The notes under the pieces: model-generated
Database searches by the model: none
What the model was told of the DNA's origin: nothing
Seen by the model: the letters and a program-made list of their open reading frames with translations, nothing else
Program-made: the position numbers and the translations under genes
Shown here: positions 10,100 through 21,140 of the stretch, piece after piece
Layout: each line of letters opens with the position of its first letter
Numbering within the stretch: position 1 is the first letter of the stretch
Source: Phallus indusiatus
Lineage: Eukaryota > Basidiomycota > Agaricomycetes > Phallales > Phallaceae
Length of the DNA: 64,000 bases
NCBI GenBank assembly: GCA_027605045.1
Contig: JAQFWX010000027.1
Coordinates: 434,001 to 498,000 of the forward strand
Direction of reading: 5' to 3'

Positions 10100-13000
10100 T
10101 CAACGAGGTGGCGTCCCGACGCCTGTAGCTTCGACTAATGATGCTTGCAACTTGGAGAAATCGAACCGAGGGCGACGATGGAAAAGGAGACCATTTATCG
10201 AGCGCGGCGCACTCGGGTGCTCACGGTGGAACTGCCTAATGAGATCTGGGGCTGCAATATTCGACTCGGGTTCCCATTGATCATGCTCGGGACCATAGCC
10301 TTCCCAACGCACCTTATATTCGAGTCGTCTCCGGAATACACGACTGTCCAAAATCCGTTCCACGACGTAGTGCTCACCGTCATCTCTGATCTCTGGAGGT
10401 GGGGGAGCCTTGACGCGACGACCCGGGATTGTATCTTCAACCTTTGGACGCAACTTCCCGACGTGGAATACTGGATGAAGCCTTGACATCGACAGTGGTA
10501 AACGCAGCTTATATGCGTGCGACCCGACCTTGCTGACTATCGGAAAAGGCCCTAAGTACCGATGCGATAACTTGGCGGAGGGCCTGGTGGTACGAATGTC
10601 GCTCGAATCGAGGTATACCTTGTCGCCAACCTTGTATTCAGGTGCCGGGATGTGTTTCCGATCGTAGTACTTGGCCATCTCGTCCTTCGACTTGGCTATG
10701 GCGGCCTTGGCTTCCTCTATCGTCGACTCCATACGCGTCTTGAACTCGTTGACAGATTCGATCTTGGAGTCGGCAACCAGCGGTTCGAATCCCATACGAG
10801 GATGTCGTCCAGTGTCGAGCTCGAACGGTGTCGCGCGTTGCTGAGTGTACGTGGTTGTTATATGCGAACTCAGCCAAAGGCAGTATCTGGTCCCAGTCGT
10901 CCTGCCGCTCAGAGGTGAAAAGTCGAAGGTATTGTTCGACTTCTGCGTTGACACGCTCCGTCTGACCATCGGTTTGAGGATGATATGCCGTAGAGGGTGC
11001 AAGCCGTATGCCAAGGAGCCTAGAAAGCTCCTGTGTGAAGCGGGACGCGAACTGGGGACCTCTGTCAGAGATCACCTTCATGGGGAGACCATGGAGCTTC
11101 CAGACGTGTTGAAGGTACAGACGGGCTAGTCCTGTCGCGTCAAGTGTCGTAAATGTCGGCACGAAATGAACCCGTTTGGTGAGAGAGTCGACGACAGAGA
11201 GGATCGCGTCGAAACCGTTGGATTCTGGCAGCTCCACGATGAAGTCGACTGAGATGTGTTCCCAGGGTCGACTTGGCACTTCTGTGGGTCGGAGAAGGCC
11301 ATAGGGAGCATGACGAGGGGTTTCGTACGTAGACACATGTCGCAGGCCTCGACGTAGCGTTGGACATACCTGGAGACACCTGGCCACCAGAAGGTGCGCG
11401 AACGAGCTCGAGGGTCTTGAAACGACCCGGGTGACCACCGAGTTTGGTGTCGTGGTGCCTGGAAAGGATTTTCCGACGCAGCTCGTCGACGTTTGGCACG
11501 TAAACCTTGCCGCGATAATAGAGGAGGTCCTGGTCTTCAAACCATTCCGATGAGTGAGCTGAACGACCACCCAGTGCACGAAGTGTTGCAACGGCTTTGG
11601 AAACGCTATCTTCGACCTTGCCTTCCCGATTGGCCTTGCGAATCTGGCGTAGCAAGTCCTCCTCCTCCCTTTAAGGCGGAATGTTTGCAGAGCATTGATT
11701 GCAAACATTTCGGGTCGGATTAGGGTGACGCCACGATTGTCGTCCTTTCCCGAGCCATGATCTGGGCGGCGGGATAGGCCATCAGGTTTCCCCATCGACT
11801 TGCCCGGTATATGCTGTAGGGTGAAGTCGAATCGCGAGAGATATACTGACCATCTAGCTTGACGACGATTGAGGTTACGCGCGGACATGAAATACTCGAG
11901 ATTCTTGTGATCAGTCCGTATGTCGATAGGGTGAGATGCGCCTTCGAGAAAGTGTCGCCATTCCTCTAAAGATCGTATGATAGCGAGCATCTCCTTGTCG
12001 TGAATCTCATAGTTGCGCTCGACAGGGCTGAGGGCCTTCGAGAAGAACGCAACTGGGTGCCATTTACCGTCCTCGTTCGACAACTGTGAGAGAACCGCGC
12101 CTGTTGCAAAGTCGGAGCTGTCTGCTTCAACCCGGTAAGGATTAGCGGGGTTGGGAATGAGAAGGATGGGGGCAGAGGTGATCGACGACTTCAGAGTATC
12201 GAAAGCATGCTGACAAGTGTCGGACCAGACGAAGGGTGTATCTTTCTTGGTTAACCCGAACATGGGATTGGCAATACGTGCGAAATCCTTGATAAACCGA
12301 CGGTAGAAGTTGGCGAAGCCCAAGAAGGACTGAACCTCAGTGACGTTCTTCGGGATGGGCCAGTCTCTGACACCCGAGACTTTCGCGGGATCCATCTCGA
12401 CTGTGTTCTCGGAAATGACAACACCCAAGTACTCGATCTTAGTCCGACAGAACTCGCACTTCTCAGCCTTGAGATACAGCTTGTGCTCGCGGAGACGTTC
12501 GAGAACGCGTCGTGTTACCTGGTCATGTTGTTCCCGATCCCGAGTATAGATGAGAATGTCGTCGATGTAGACGGCAACGACACCTTCCGAGATCATGTCC
12601 TCGAAGATCTCGTTCATCATTGTCTGGAAGGTCGCAGGGCTATTTGTGAGACCAAAGAACATTACCAGAGGTTCGAAAAGGCCGCGGTTGGTGCGGAAAG
12701 CAGCCTTCCACTCGTCTCCTTCCTTTATCCGCACATTGTTGTAACCCCAGCGCACGTCCAGCTTGGTAAAGTACCGGGCACCTTGCAATTTGTTGATGAG
12801 CTCTGAGATCAGGGGCAGCGGGTAACGGTTCTTAATCGTCATAGCATTCAATGCCCGATAGTCCTGGATGAGACGAAGAGAGCCATCTTTCTTCTTAATG
12901 AAGAATACCGGGGACGCCATGGGCGACTTGGAGGGTCGGATTCGTCCAGACGCAAGGTTTTCTTCTAGAAACGCGTCTAACTCGGCCTGTTCGTTGGGTG

Positions 13001-14070
13001 ACAACGGGTAGATCTTGCACGACTTGGACTCAGAACCTGGCACAAGCTCTATCGGGTGGTCCCACTTCTTCGATTGCGGCAACGAGTCGAACGACTCCTT
13101 CGAGAAAATGTCGGCAAAGTCGTGGAACCTCTCTGGCACGATATCCCGAAAACCTTTGGGTGCTGGTGCGTCCGCGTTGTTGGCGTGAGCTCGAGCCAGT
13201 CGCTGGGAGATGGTCTCGGTGGCATATATGCGGTGAGTGTCGGGCTCGTCGGGTAGTATAGATATCGCGAACAGTCGATCACCCTCTTCAATCTCAGACT
13301 CGACGTCGACCAGGTCTGGTATGTCAGGATCATCGGCCTCAGTGTCGTCGAGCTCTGGCAGAGGTGCGCGTCGGATCTGTTGGAACGCGCGCTTAGAGAG
13401 CTTACCCGCTGGCCAGCGTGGGGCACAAGACCGACAGCTGGGGCTGCAGCGCATGAACTCTACTTGACCAGTTGTGTAGTCTATGACGGGATTGTGAGCC
13501 TTGAACCACGGCAGTCCAAACAGGACGGGATACTTGAGTGAGGTAACGGCGAACAAGGTGCGTTCAGAGTGATCAGCGAACAACGAGGTCGACAACGTGG
13601 GTGATAGAGCCAGCGTGGTTGGGCGTACCGTCGACGTTAAACACGGGAATGGGTTTAGCAAGGCGTACAGAGGGAAGCCGATGTTTCTCGACAAAGTCGC
13701 GATCGAGGAACATACCGCTAGCCCCGGTGTCCAGCATGGCCTTGCTGTGCAGCAGGGCTCCGGTGTCAACACTCTGTAGCTCTACTGGAATCTCTAGCTT
13801 CTGCGTGCCTGCGGTAGCTGCGAGTCGGTATTCCTTTGGCAATGCACGACGTTGAGAAGGCGACAGCATACATGGGGTAGAAACAGAACGTGTGGCAGGT
13901 GGAGGCGGTTCTTTGGGTTTGTCAGGGGATGCAGCAGGGGTAGTTAGATTCGAATCAGAAGTGTCATTTTGTTCGCGATCTATGTACAAAATGTCGAATC
14001 TATTAGATGTCGGCAACGAGGGTGCATCTATCACTCGTCGCCGTTTTGAAAATCCTCTACCTCTGTTGCA
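10100..14070 (-). pseudogene. pol: Pol polyprotein of the gypsy element (frameshifted)
   Basis: Domains in order: protease with LDTGASG (~13740-13720); reverse transcriptase with LIQDYRALNAMT and the YIDDILIY catalytic box (~12570); RNase H with EADSSDFATGAVLSQ and TDHKNLEYF; integrase zinc-binding region with HHDTKLGGHPG and CDMC (~11460-11340); integrase core with VDFIVELPES, ISDRGPQFAS and TERVNAEVEQY; a C-terminal chromodomain (VERILDSR to QWEPESN, ~10400-10300); stop at 10100. The frame changes by single bases near 13575, 11670, 11415, 11325 and 10850, mostly in GC- or G/A-rich runs. No one frame covers pol, so it is non-functional as read or carries base-calling indels. Every catalytic motif survives. 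Confidence 0.88.
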
Positions 14071-15341
14071 GCCACAGTCTCGCCTTGGGTCAGAGCAGAG
14101 TCACCACGCGCCTGGGCTTCCAACGCGTCTTTCTGGGCCAACAAATGTGCGATATTGTCGTCCAATTCGTCGGGCTGGAGATACCGAATGTCGTACGCGC
14201 GAGGGCATTCACGAGCCCAATGGCCTGTTGCTCCACAACGATGACATCTGGTCGATTCTGGGCCTAAGCGTTGACGAGCAGCGTCAACGTCCATCGGGTC
14301 GTGTCTAACCTGGGATGTAGGGGCAGAAGCCGCAGGTCTAGGAGGCAACGCGGGCGCGAGTTGAGGTGCTGGCCTGGGAGGTGGGTAAGAAGGAGCTTGA
14401 TAGGAAGGGGCAGGGGGCCTCCTCTGGATCTGGAGGGTCTGATACGACGGAAAAGGGTTGGGACGGGGTCGATTAGTGGGGACGATCGCGGGATTCGTCT
14501 GAACCGTTCCAGAGCCTACGAGTCGGCGACGAGCAGCAGTGAAAGCCTCGTTGGCACGCCTGTCCATGTCAAACATGCGTGCTTGCCTGATCCAGCCCTC
14601 GTAGTCGTGAAGTGCGGGTCGGTCCTTCATCGTCGCTACCAGAGATGCAATTGTCGGGTCCAAACCGTTACGAAAGTACGTGTTAATGGCGAGTCCTTCC
14701 GTAAAGCCAGCGTGCTCAATGAGCACGCGGAAGGCATCCACATACTCTTCTACAGTCCTGTTGCCTTGGACATAGCGGTTGGAATAGAGGGTGTTGATGG
14801 CATCCTCTTGCTCGGATTGTGGAAAGAAATCTGCCTTGAATCGTTCCCGAAAGGCATTCCAGTCGGCGAAGGGCTTCTCTCCTCTTTGATACTTTTTCAG
14901 CATAGATTCGCTGAAGGTAAGGGCGCGGCCTTCATTCATGTACGACATTGCCCAGCCGATCTTGAGTTCATCAGTCTCGAAGTCGCGACTGCATATACTC
15001 ATGTAAAACTCAACGGTGTTCCAGAAGGCACGACCCTTGGAGCGATCTCCGTCGAACGAAGGAGGTACAGCAGGTCGGGTATTTCGGGAAGAGCGTGAAC
15101 TGGCTTGATGCTCAGGAGCCGGTGGTTGTCCAGGTGAGGACACGTCGTCAACAGGGGTGTTTTGGGTAGGAGCAGCTCTAGCCGCGTCTCGGATGCTCCG
15201 TAGGACCTCAATCATCTGTGAGGCCTGGGATTCCTGTCTTGCCATGCGGGCATCCATTTCCGCGAATTGCCGCATGATAATAGTCGCCACATCTTCGAGG
15301 GTGACGATTTGGGGTGCAGAGGGTGGGGGTGAGGAATCCAT
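14031..15341 (-). CDS. gag: Gag of the gypsy element
   Basis: Intact 436-aa capsid/nucleocapsid polyprotein starting at ATG 15341. A short Pro-rich start precedes a helical segment (~residues 15-50) with coiled-coil character. The retrotransposon-gag core lies at about residues 90-240 (FDGDRSKGRAFWNTVEFYM, FRERFKADFFPQ, RTVEEYVDAFRVLIEHAGF). A Pro-rich linker follows, then one zinc knuckle CHRCGATGHWAREC at about 375-390. It ends at TGA 14033-14031, and pol is open in the -1 frame across this stop. A G GAT TTT heptamer in the gag frame at 14055-14049 could be a -1 slip site. Confidence 0.88.
   Translation of the reverse strand: MDSSPPPSAPQIVTLEDVATIIMRQFAEMDARMARQESQASQMIEVLRSIRDAARAAPTQNTPVDDVSSPGQPPAPEHQASSRSSRNTRPAVPPSFDGDRSKGRAFWNTVEFYMSICSRDFETDELKIGWAMSYMNEGRALTFSESMLKKYQRGEKPFADWNAFRERFKADFFPQSEQEDAINTLYSNRYVQGNRTVEEYVDAFRVLIEHAGFTEGLAINTYFRNGLDPTIASLVATMKDRPALHDYEGWIRQARMFDMDRRANEAFTAARRRLVGSGTVQTNPAIVPTNRPRPNPFPSYQTLQIQRRPPAPSYQAPSYPPPRPAPQLAPALPPRPAASAPTSQVRHDPMDVDAARQRLGPESTRCHRCGATGHWARECPRAYDIRYLQPDELDDNIAHLLAQKDALEAQARGDSALTQGETVAATEVEDFQNGDE
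14049..14055 (-). promoter_or_regulatory. candidate -1 ribosomal frameshift heptamer GGATTTT
   Basis: In sense orientation G GAT TTT lies in the gag frame seven codons before the gag stop. Slipping to -1 continues into the protease frame without a stop. It resembles GGATTTA, used by a retrovirus at pro-pol. Downstream structure was not assessed. Confidence 0.35.
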
Positions 15342-15487
15342 GAGAGAGAGAAAGGAAAAAGGGGTTTTAGGACGGAGCAGAGGGGTCGATTATAGACGGG
15401 ACTCGAGGGGAAAATACGACGCTGCGATAGTCGGTGTCGAGCGCGATTTTTCAATAGTGAGTGTCGATAGAAACGACCAGTCTGCAA

Positions 15488-15504
15488 GTAGAAGCTTGTT
15501 CTAC
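15488..15504 (-). promoter_or_regulatory. self-complementary primer-binding site of the gypsy element
   Basis: Two bases after the 5' LTR the sense strand reads GTAGAACAAGCTTCTAC. Its core AGAACAAGCTT (complement of 15492-15502) is perfectly complementary over 11 nt to AAGCTTGTTCT in the LTR (complement of 15601-15611), close to the expected transcript start. This matches Tf1/sushi-type self-priming rather than tRNA priming. Confidence 0.7.
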
Positions 15505-15898
15505 TGTTAGGGCTACTCAGCTCACACTAGAGGGAGGGGATCCTAAGTAAATATATTGGGAGGTAACTATACTACTCACCTAGAGGGAGGGGATCCTAAG
15601 AGAACAAGCTTAGGGACCCTCACTCTAGGTACAGCTACTATATACATAAAACGACGACGCGGCGTGCGGCCCTGGCACAGCTAAGTGCCAGGCGCCCAAG
15701 CCGAGCCTAAGCGACGTGATGTCACGGGCATCACGCCGTGTACGAGCGCGCAGCGCGAGAGCAGAAGGTGAAATATGGACGGAGAGAATAAACGGATGGT
15801 AGAGGCAATGCACGGGAAATATAAATAAGATAGAAATAGATATATACCGATGATAATAAATAAGGAAAAATGAGGGGACGCGGTAGCGTACCCTGACA
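15505..15898 (-). repeat. 5' LTR of the gypsy element
   Basis: 394 bp. In sense orientation it has a TATATAG box (complement of 15638-15644). About 33 nt downstream comes CTAAGCTTGTTCTCTTAGG, a hairpin that probably marks the RNA 5' end. Confidence 0.92.
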
Positions 15899-15903
15899 AA
15901 CAG

Positions 15904-16541
15904 ATAGTATAGCTAATTTTTGGAAATTTATTTATCATATTTTTGGTGAGTTGGAGGGGGGGTGGACAGGTTGTTGCTGCTGACAAGCTCTTGTCTAGCA
16001 ATAGTATTACTGAGAATTTAAATCTAGTATTTTAGGGGTGTATCAATAAGCTTGCTTTACGACCTGATTTCCTAATTAAAGGCAATGATTTTTATCTATT
16101 TCCTCTGAATTGAGTTTACATATATTGTTCTTATACTGACCATTTTGTTTGAAATGATAGTTGATGTGCTCGACATGGTCTGTCATCTTTGATTCCTAAA
16201 GAAAATGATTTGTTTGTTTATTCCAAGCAAGAAATGGAATGCAGATATCAGATTATTGTTCTGCTTCACATGAAACTTTCCAGTGTTTGCAATCCCCATG
16301 AGCCGCTATAAGGAATGTAATCACTTGAGACTCATTTATTGTCTTTATCCCAAAGAACCTTGGCCAAACAAAATTGCACACCTAAACACTTTCTTTCGTA
16401 CCTTTGACTGTCTTCAATTTTTAAGACAAATATTTCATTAATATTGACCACCATATACTTCATCTTGGCACAGATTCTGTTGAATCACCTTCTCTTATTC
16501 ATAAATAAGATGTTTCGTTTCCCATTGACGTCATGTGGTTC
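15904..16541. other. unassigned AT-rich region
   Basis: No open frame of note, no LTR or MITE termini and no repeats shared with other parts of the window. Probably decayed repeat DNA. Confidence 0.3.
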
Positions 16542-16545
16542 TGAC

Positions 16546-16940
16546 TGTCAGGGTACGCTACCGCCGTCTCTCATTTTCCTATTTATTATTATCGGCATCA
16601 TTTCGTTTCTATTTTATTTATCGTTTCCGTATTTTACTCTCACTTTCCGTTTCCTCGTTCTGTCTCTATTTCACTTTCTCTACTCGCACGCGTCGCGCGC
16701 TCGTACCCGGCATGATGCCCGTGACATCACGTCGCTTAGGTTCGGCTTGGGCGCCTGGCACTTAGCTGTGTCAGGGCCGCACGCCGCGTCGTCGTTTTAT
16801 GTATATAGTAGCTGTACCTAGAGTGAGGGTCCCTAAGCTTGTTCTCTTAGGATCCCCTCCCTCTAGGTGAGTAGTATAGTTATCGTCCAATATAATACTT
16901 AGGATCCCCTCCCTCTAGTGCGAGCTGAGTAGCCCTAACA
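16546..16940 (+). mobile_element. solo LTR, family A
   Basis: TGTCAGGGTACGCTACC to GCCCTAACA, 395 bp, perfect TSD CTGAC. Confidence 0.9.
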
Positions 16941-17375
16941 CTGACTGGTTGGAAAGCCAAATTGAAAACAGTTTTTCTCATCATGTGATAATTGCTTTCC
17001 ATATGAAAGCTTGAAACAACATTTCATCATGTAATGGTTGTTTTCTGTATAAATATTTTTGTCTTTCATCCTTTTCTATATATATTGTTTTCTTCACCGT
17101 TTTCATTATGGTTTTGGCTTATCCCCCCAGTGCAGGGAATTGCCGCTCTGGGCAGCACTAGTAATGTTGATGCTGACGCTGTTGATTCAGGCATGCTCTG
17201 ACTCTGGATTTGCAGATGCTTTATAAAACAAAGCAACGTGAATGGTGTTCTTCCATAGTTCCCAAGCAGCCTATCTGTGCATGTTGAAATTAACTCCTTT
17301 GGAACTTGATATTCCGGCACAATAACTCGAGTGATTTCAACAAGAATACGAGACTTTGTGATTTCAGCGCCATTA

Positions 17376-18516
17376 CTGCTGTTATAGCATTGTAAGGCAC
17401 ATGTATTTTTGAATGTAAAAAAAAATCATTCCAATAAAGTTGTCATATCTCAGTCTGTGATGCATATTTTGACTTGATTTTTACTGCATCTTATTCAGAA
17501 AAAAATCTAGTTTCATTTTTTAATAAGTATATGTATTTATTGTTGATTTCAAAATTACACAAAATTACACTTTCACTGGAGACATTGTAGGGTTTAGCCA
17601 AAAAAAGGATCTTAAAAAAATTATGGTTCGAGGCATAGGCTATTGACAATTCACTAAGTTGTAATATAATATTATAACTAATACTCAGATCAAGGGATTC
17701 TGACTTGAAAAATGATCAGTATGTTGCTATTTTTATCTTAGTTAAATTATGTAAGAATTCTTACTTATATAATACTATCAATAACTTTTTCTATACAATC
17801 AAACAGTATACAAAGTAAAACATATATTATTATTAACCATAGCTAAAAATTATATAATGAAGTTAATATAATTTCTTATCAATACAATTTTTTATCATAA
17901 TTTTGGAGGAGTGAGAAATATTGAGTTTCTGTGTAATTAAAACTTAAGGTCACAATACGTGACATTAGAGTTTTCCTAGAAATCCATGTATTATTAAGGT
18001 TTTCCCAGGAAAACTCTGATATTACACAGTGTATTCTCATGCTTAAAATTAAGGTTTTTCCATGCATCTAAATTATAATAGAAATATATTTTCACAATAA
18101 ATATAAAAAAGATTTTTAGAACATTCTTCAATGTGGATGATGATAATGTAAGTTTCATTCTGTTCATTACTCTACTGAATGGATAACATTGATCATAGGC
18201 CTATATGATAAAGAATTATTACATGATTTAGCCAAGATAATTATAGCAGTATACTGACAGTTTTACAAGCCAGAATCCCTTGAGCTGAGTATTAGTTATA
18301 ATATAATTTTGCAATTTGGTAAATTGTCAATAGCCTATGCCTCAAATCATAATTTTCTTAAGATCCTTTTTTTGGCTAAACCCTACAATGTCTCCAGTGA
18401 AAGTGTAATTTTGTGTAATTTTGAAATCAACAATAAATACATATACTTATTAAAAAATGAAACTAGATTTTTTTTACATTCAAAAATGTACGTGCCTTAC
18501 AATGCTATAATAGCAG
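17376..18516. mobile_element. Tc1/mariner-type palindromic MITE, split by a CACTG element
   Basis: TA TSDs at 17374-17375 and 18517-18518, termini CTGCTGTTATAGCATTG and CAATGCTATAATAGCAG. The two arms are separated by the element at 17574-18399. The right arm lacks about 75 bp present in other copies, deleted between T runs. Confidence 0.82.
17574..18399. mobile_element. non-autonomous CACTG (CACTA-like) element
   Basis: 826 bp, CACTGGAGACATTGTAGGG at the left and its complement at the right, with inverted repeats of well over 100 bp. No coding capacity. Inserted at the centre of the palindromic MITE; flanks are TTT and AAA, so no clear 3-bp TSD in this copy. Confidence 0.8.
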
Positions 18517-18599
18517 TAAAGAAATGGTGAAGAAATGGGTTAGTCAACAGACACCTGAGCCATTCAATCCACTACTAAACCTAAGAGGTGAGGGCTTTA

Positions 18600-18976
18600 C
18601 TGCTGTTATAGCATTGTAAGGCATGTGCATTTTTGAATGTAAAAAAAATCATTCCAATAAAGTTGTCATATCTCAGTCTGTGATGCATATTTTGACTTGA
18701 TTTTTACTGCATCTTGTTCAGAAAAAAATCTAGTTTCATTTTTTAATAATTATATATATTTATTGTTGATTTCAAAATTAAAGTGTAATTTTGTGTAATT
18801 TTGAAATGAACAATAAATACATATACTTATTAAAAAATGAAACTAGATTTTTTTCTGAACAAGATGCAGTAAAAATCAAGTCAAAATATGCATCACAGAC
18901 TGAGATATGACAACTTTATTGGAATGATTTTTTTTACATTCAAAAATGCACGTGCCTTACAATGCTATAACAGCAG
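18600..18976. mobile_element. Tc1/mariner-type palindromic MITE inside an intron
   Basis: 377 bp, TA TSDs, near-perfect palindrome with termini CTGCTGTTATAGCATTGTAA. Same length as the copy at 49879. It lies within the 18588-19006 intron (GTGAGG..TTTAACAG) of the family 2 gene, whose exons join in frame. Confidence 0.88.
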
Positions 18977-20074
18977 TAATAAAGTAAAATAACAAGCTTT
19001 TAACAGAGGATGTAGGTGTAGATCCCCACAGAGATACTCCAGTCGAATTACTTCATACAATGCTACTAGGAATTGTCAAATATTTCTGGCACAATCAAAA
19101 TCAAATTTGGAAGGACGAGGATCGCGAAAAACTGGCAGTATCTCTTCAGTCATTAAATGTCAGTGGTTTAGGAATAACCACAATCCCCAGTCATTACATA
19201 GTGCAATATCAGAACAATCTCATTGGAAAGCATTTCCGTATTCTGATGCAGCTACTAATTTTCACAAGTCTCACTCTTATTGATCAAGATCACTTGGTTC
19301 TCCTCATAGCAATTGGAAACCTTGGTGCACTACTTTGGGTGCCAGAGATATATAACTTGGATCAATATCTGGTGGATTTGAACATTCATGTAGGCAATCT
19401 GTTGGACACATTTGATAAAGTTGACGGTGGCCAAATCATTGACAAACAGAAGCTGCATATTCTGGTTCACGCAACAGGTGATGTGATGCACCATGGGCCA
19501 CTTATTTAGAGCAAAACTGAAACTTTTGAATGCTACAATCATGTTTTTCGTTTATGCTCCATCCTTAGCAATCGTCAAGCTCCTTCAAAAGACATCACAG
19601 CCAAATTTGCCCGAATGGAGTGTACGAAACACATTGTCTCAGGTGGATATTGGCCTTCTGACTCAGAAGATTCCGGGGAACACTGGGTTCAGGCAGGCTC
19701 TGGGATCTTAACATTTTTTGATCAGCATCCAGAAATTCAGCAGTACTTAGGATGGGTGAGGCACGAAACCAAAGTCCCTGGTATAGTGCAAATCTTACAA
19801 TTAGAGCATTGATATTCATGCATATTCTGTGACAGGTGTTTTTTATACTTTCCGTAGCAAACCGCATGCCCAGAAGTGGGAATCTTGGGACACAAACCAA
19901 TTTATCTTACCTGTGGGATCTGATCCTGCACCTGGTTCCTCGTGGTGTGAATTTGAAAGTACCATAGCAATCAGTCAAGATTTATGTACAGTCGGGTCAT
20001 AGGTATTCTTCAAGCATTATAATGTGAGTCAGAATGGTTATTACACCAGGTCAAGTTTGTTGATTATTTGTAGG

Positions 20075-21049
20075 TGTCACGCGCCGTGTTCCGGGCGTCT
20101 AGGCGGAAGTCCAGGAAGTCCGGACTACGGGACAGAAGGGACTTGGCTTCAGCTTATGTGCTGCGCCGACTCAATCGACCCTGGATATCCCTTAATTTCG
20201 GACTGGAATAAGGACGCACACGATTCCAGATCCCTGCACAGGTCACCGTGGATCGATCCGCCAAATTACCTGCAAAGATCCGGATCCATAAGGAACCAGA
20301 TCCGTGGGTCAATGACCTGTAAGGATCCAGGTCAAGGTTTTTGGCAGTGTAAAACCTGTTGACCCAGACTCGGACTCGGAGGTCACTAGTAAAATGTACT
20401 TAAAACACCTCAGAAAGCAACTTTACCTGACAGGTCAGCAGGTCAAGATCCGCCAAAGATCCGGATCCGGAAGACTATGGATCCGCAGAGATCCGACCTG
20501 TAAGGATCCAGGTCAAGGGTCTGGAAGGTTGCTTGACCTGTCGATCCGGATCCGGCTGACCTGGATCCGGAATCGTGTGCATCCTTAGACTGGAAGTCCG
20601 AGACAGCCTGGACAAGTACTGGGAGCGGACTTTAAGCGAGATAGATAAGAATAGAATTGATTATAAAGAGACTGGCTGAGGATAGACTCGAAATGAACTT
20701 AATAAGACTTAATATTCAGACTGGGGAGCCCCAGACGAAGTCTGGGGGATTTAAATACAAAAGACTAGACTACTAGAATAAAAGGAGATATAACTAAAAG
20801 GAGACTAGACTAGGCTGTGCCAAAACACATCTGGCACTTTGCTTTCTAATACTTTGGACAGAATGTCCCCATAAGGAAATGTCCTAGTCCGGACCTCGGA
20901 CTTACCGGACGTGGACAGAATAACGGACTACGCACTGTTGGACAAGTACTGACGCTTGGACTTGGCGGATATACTAAATATGGATGGGGTTTGGGCGCCA
21001 GACCTCGGAGAGGTTCGGATTAGGATTGGGTGGTACGAGGGTCGTGACA
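20075..21049 (-). mobile_element. solo LTR, family D
   Basis: TGTCACGCGCCGTGTTCC to GGGTCGTGACA with perfect TSD GTAGG. Net length is about 588 bp without the nested MITE. The sense strand has TATTTAAATC followed by a CCCCCAGAC/GTCTGGGG hairpin. Related to family C (shared GGGACTTGGCTTCAGCTTAT). Confidence 0.85.
20209..20587. mobile_element. hAT-like MITE with GGATCC-rich body
   Basis: 379 bp, TIRs TAAGGACGCACACGATTCC and GGAATCGTGTGCATCCTTA, perfect 8-bp TSD GACTGGAA. The body is packed with GATCCGG, GGATCC and CAGGTCA motifs in both orientations. Confidence 0.82.
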
Positions 21050-21140
21050 GTAGGATGAGATTGCTATTGGGAAAATTCTGAGTCTGATGGGATCTGTCTC
21101 CATACCTGATGATCGACTGGTTTTCCTAATATGCTTCAAT

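Larger units (their letters stand above)
9696..15898 (-). mobile_element. full-length Ty3/gypsy chromovirus retrotransposon
   Basis: A complete 6.2-kb element on the minus strand, flanked by perfect 5-bp TSDs AACAG (9691-9695 and 15899-15903). LTRs lie at 9696-10088 and 15505-15898. They differ only in a GC-rich indel cluster, so the insertion is young. Order in the sense direction: 5' LTR, self-priming PBS, gag with a CCHC knuckle, protease, reverse transcriptase, RNase H, integrase, chromodomain, 3' LTR. This is the gypsy order, and the C-terminal chromodomain places it with the chromoviruses (Tf1/sushi type in fungi). Pol is broken by several single-base frameshifts. Its LTR is the source of the solo family A LTRs in the window. 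Confidence 0.93.

Noticed and set aside
10145..10486. Plus-strand frames across the gypsy element (also 12483-12806 and 14271-15098)
   Set aside because: They are antisense to pol and gag coding sequence with clear domain motifs on the minus strand.
20220..20585. GATCCGG-rich block as a satellite or tandem repeat
   Set aside because: The motifs are dispersed and in both orientations, and the block is exactly bounded by inverted TAAGG termini with an 8-bp TSD, so it is a MITE body.
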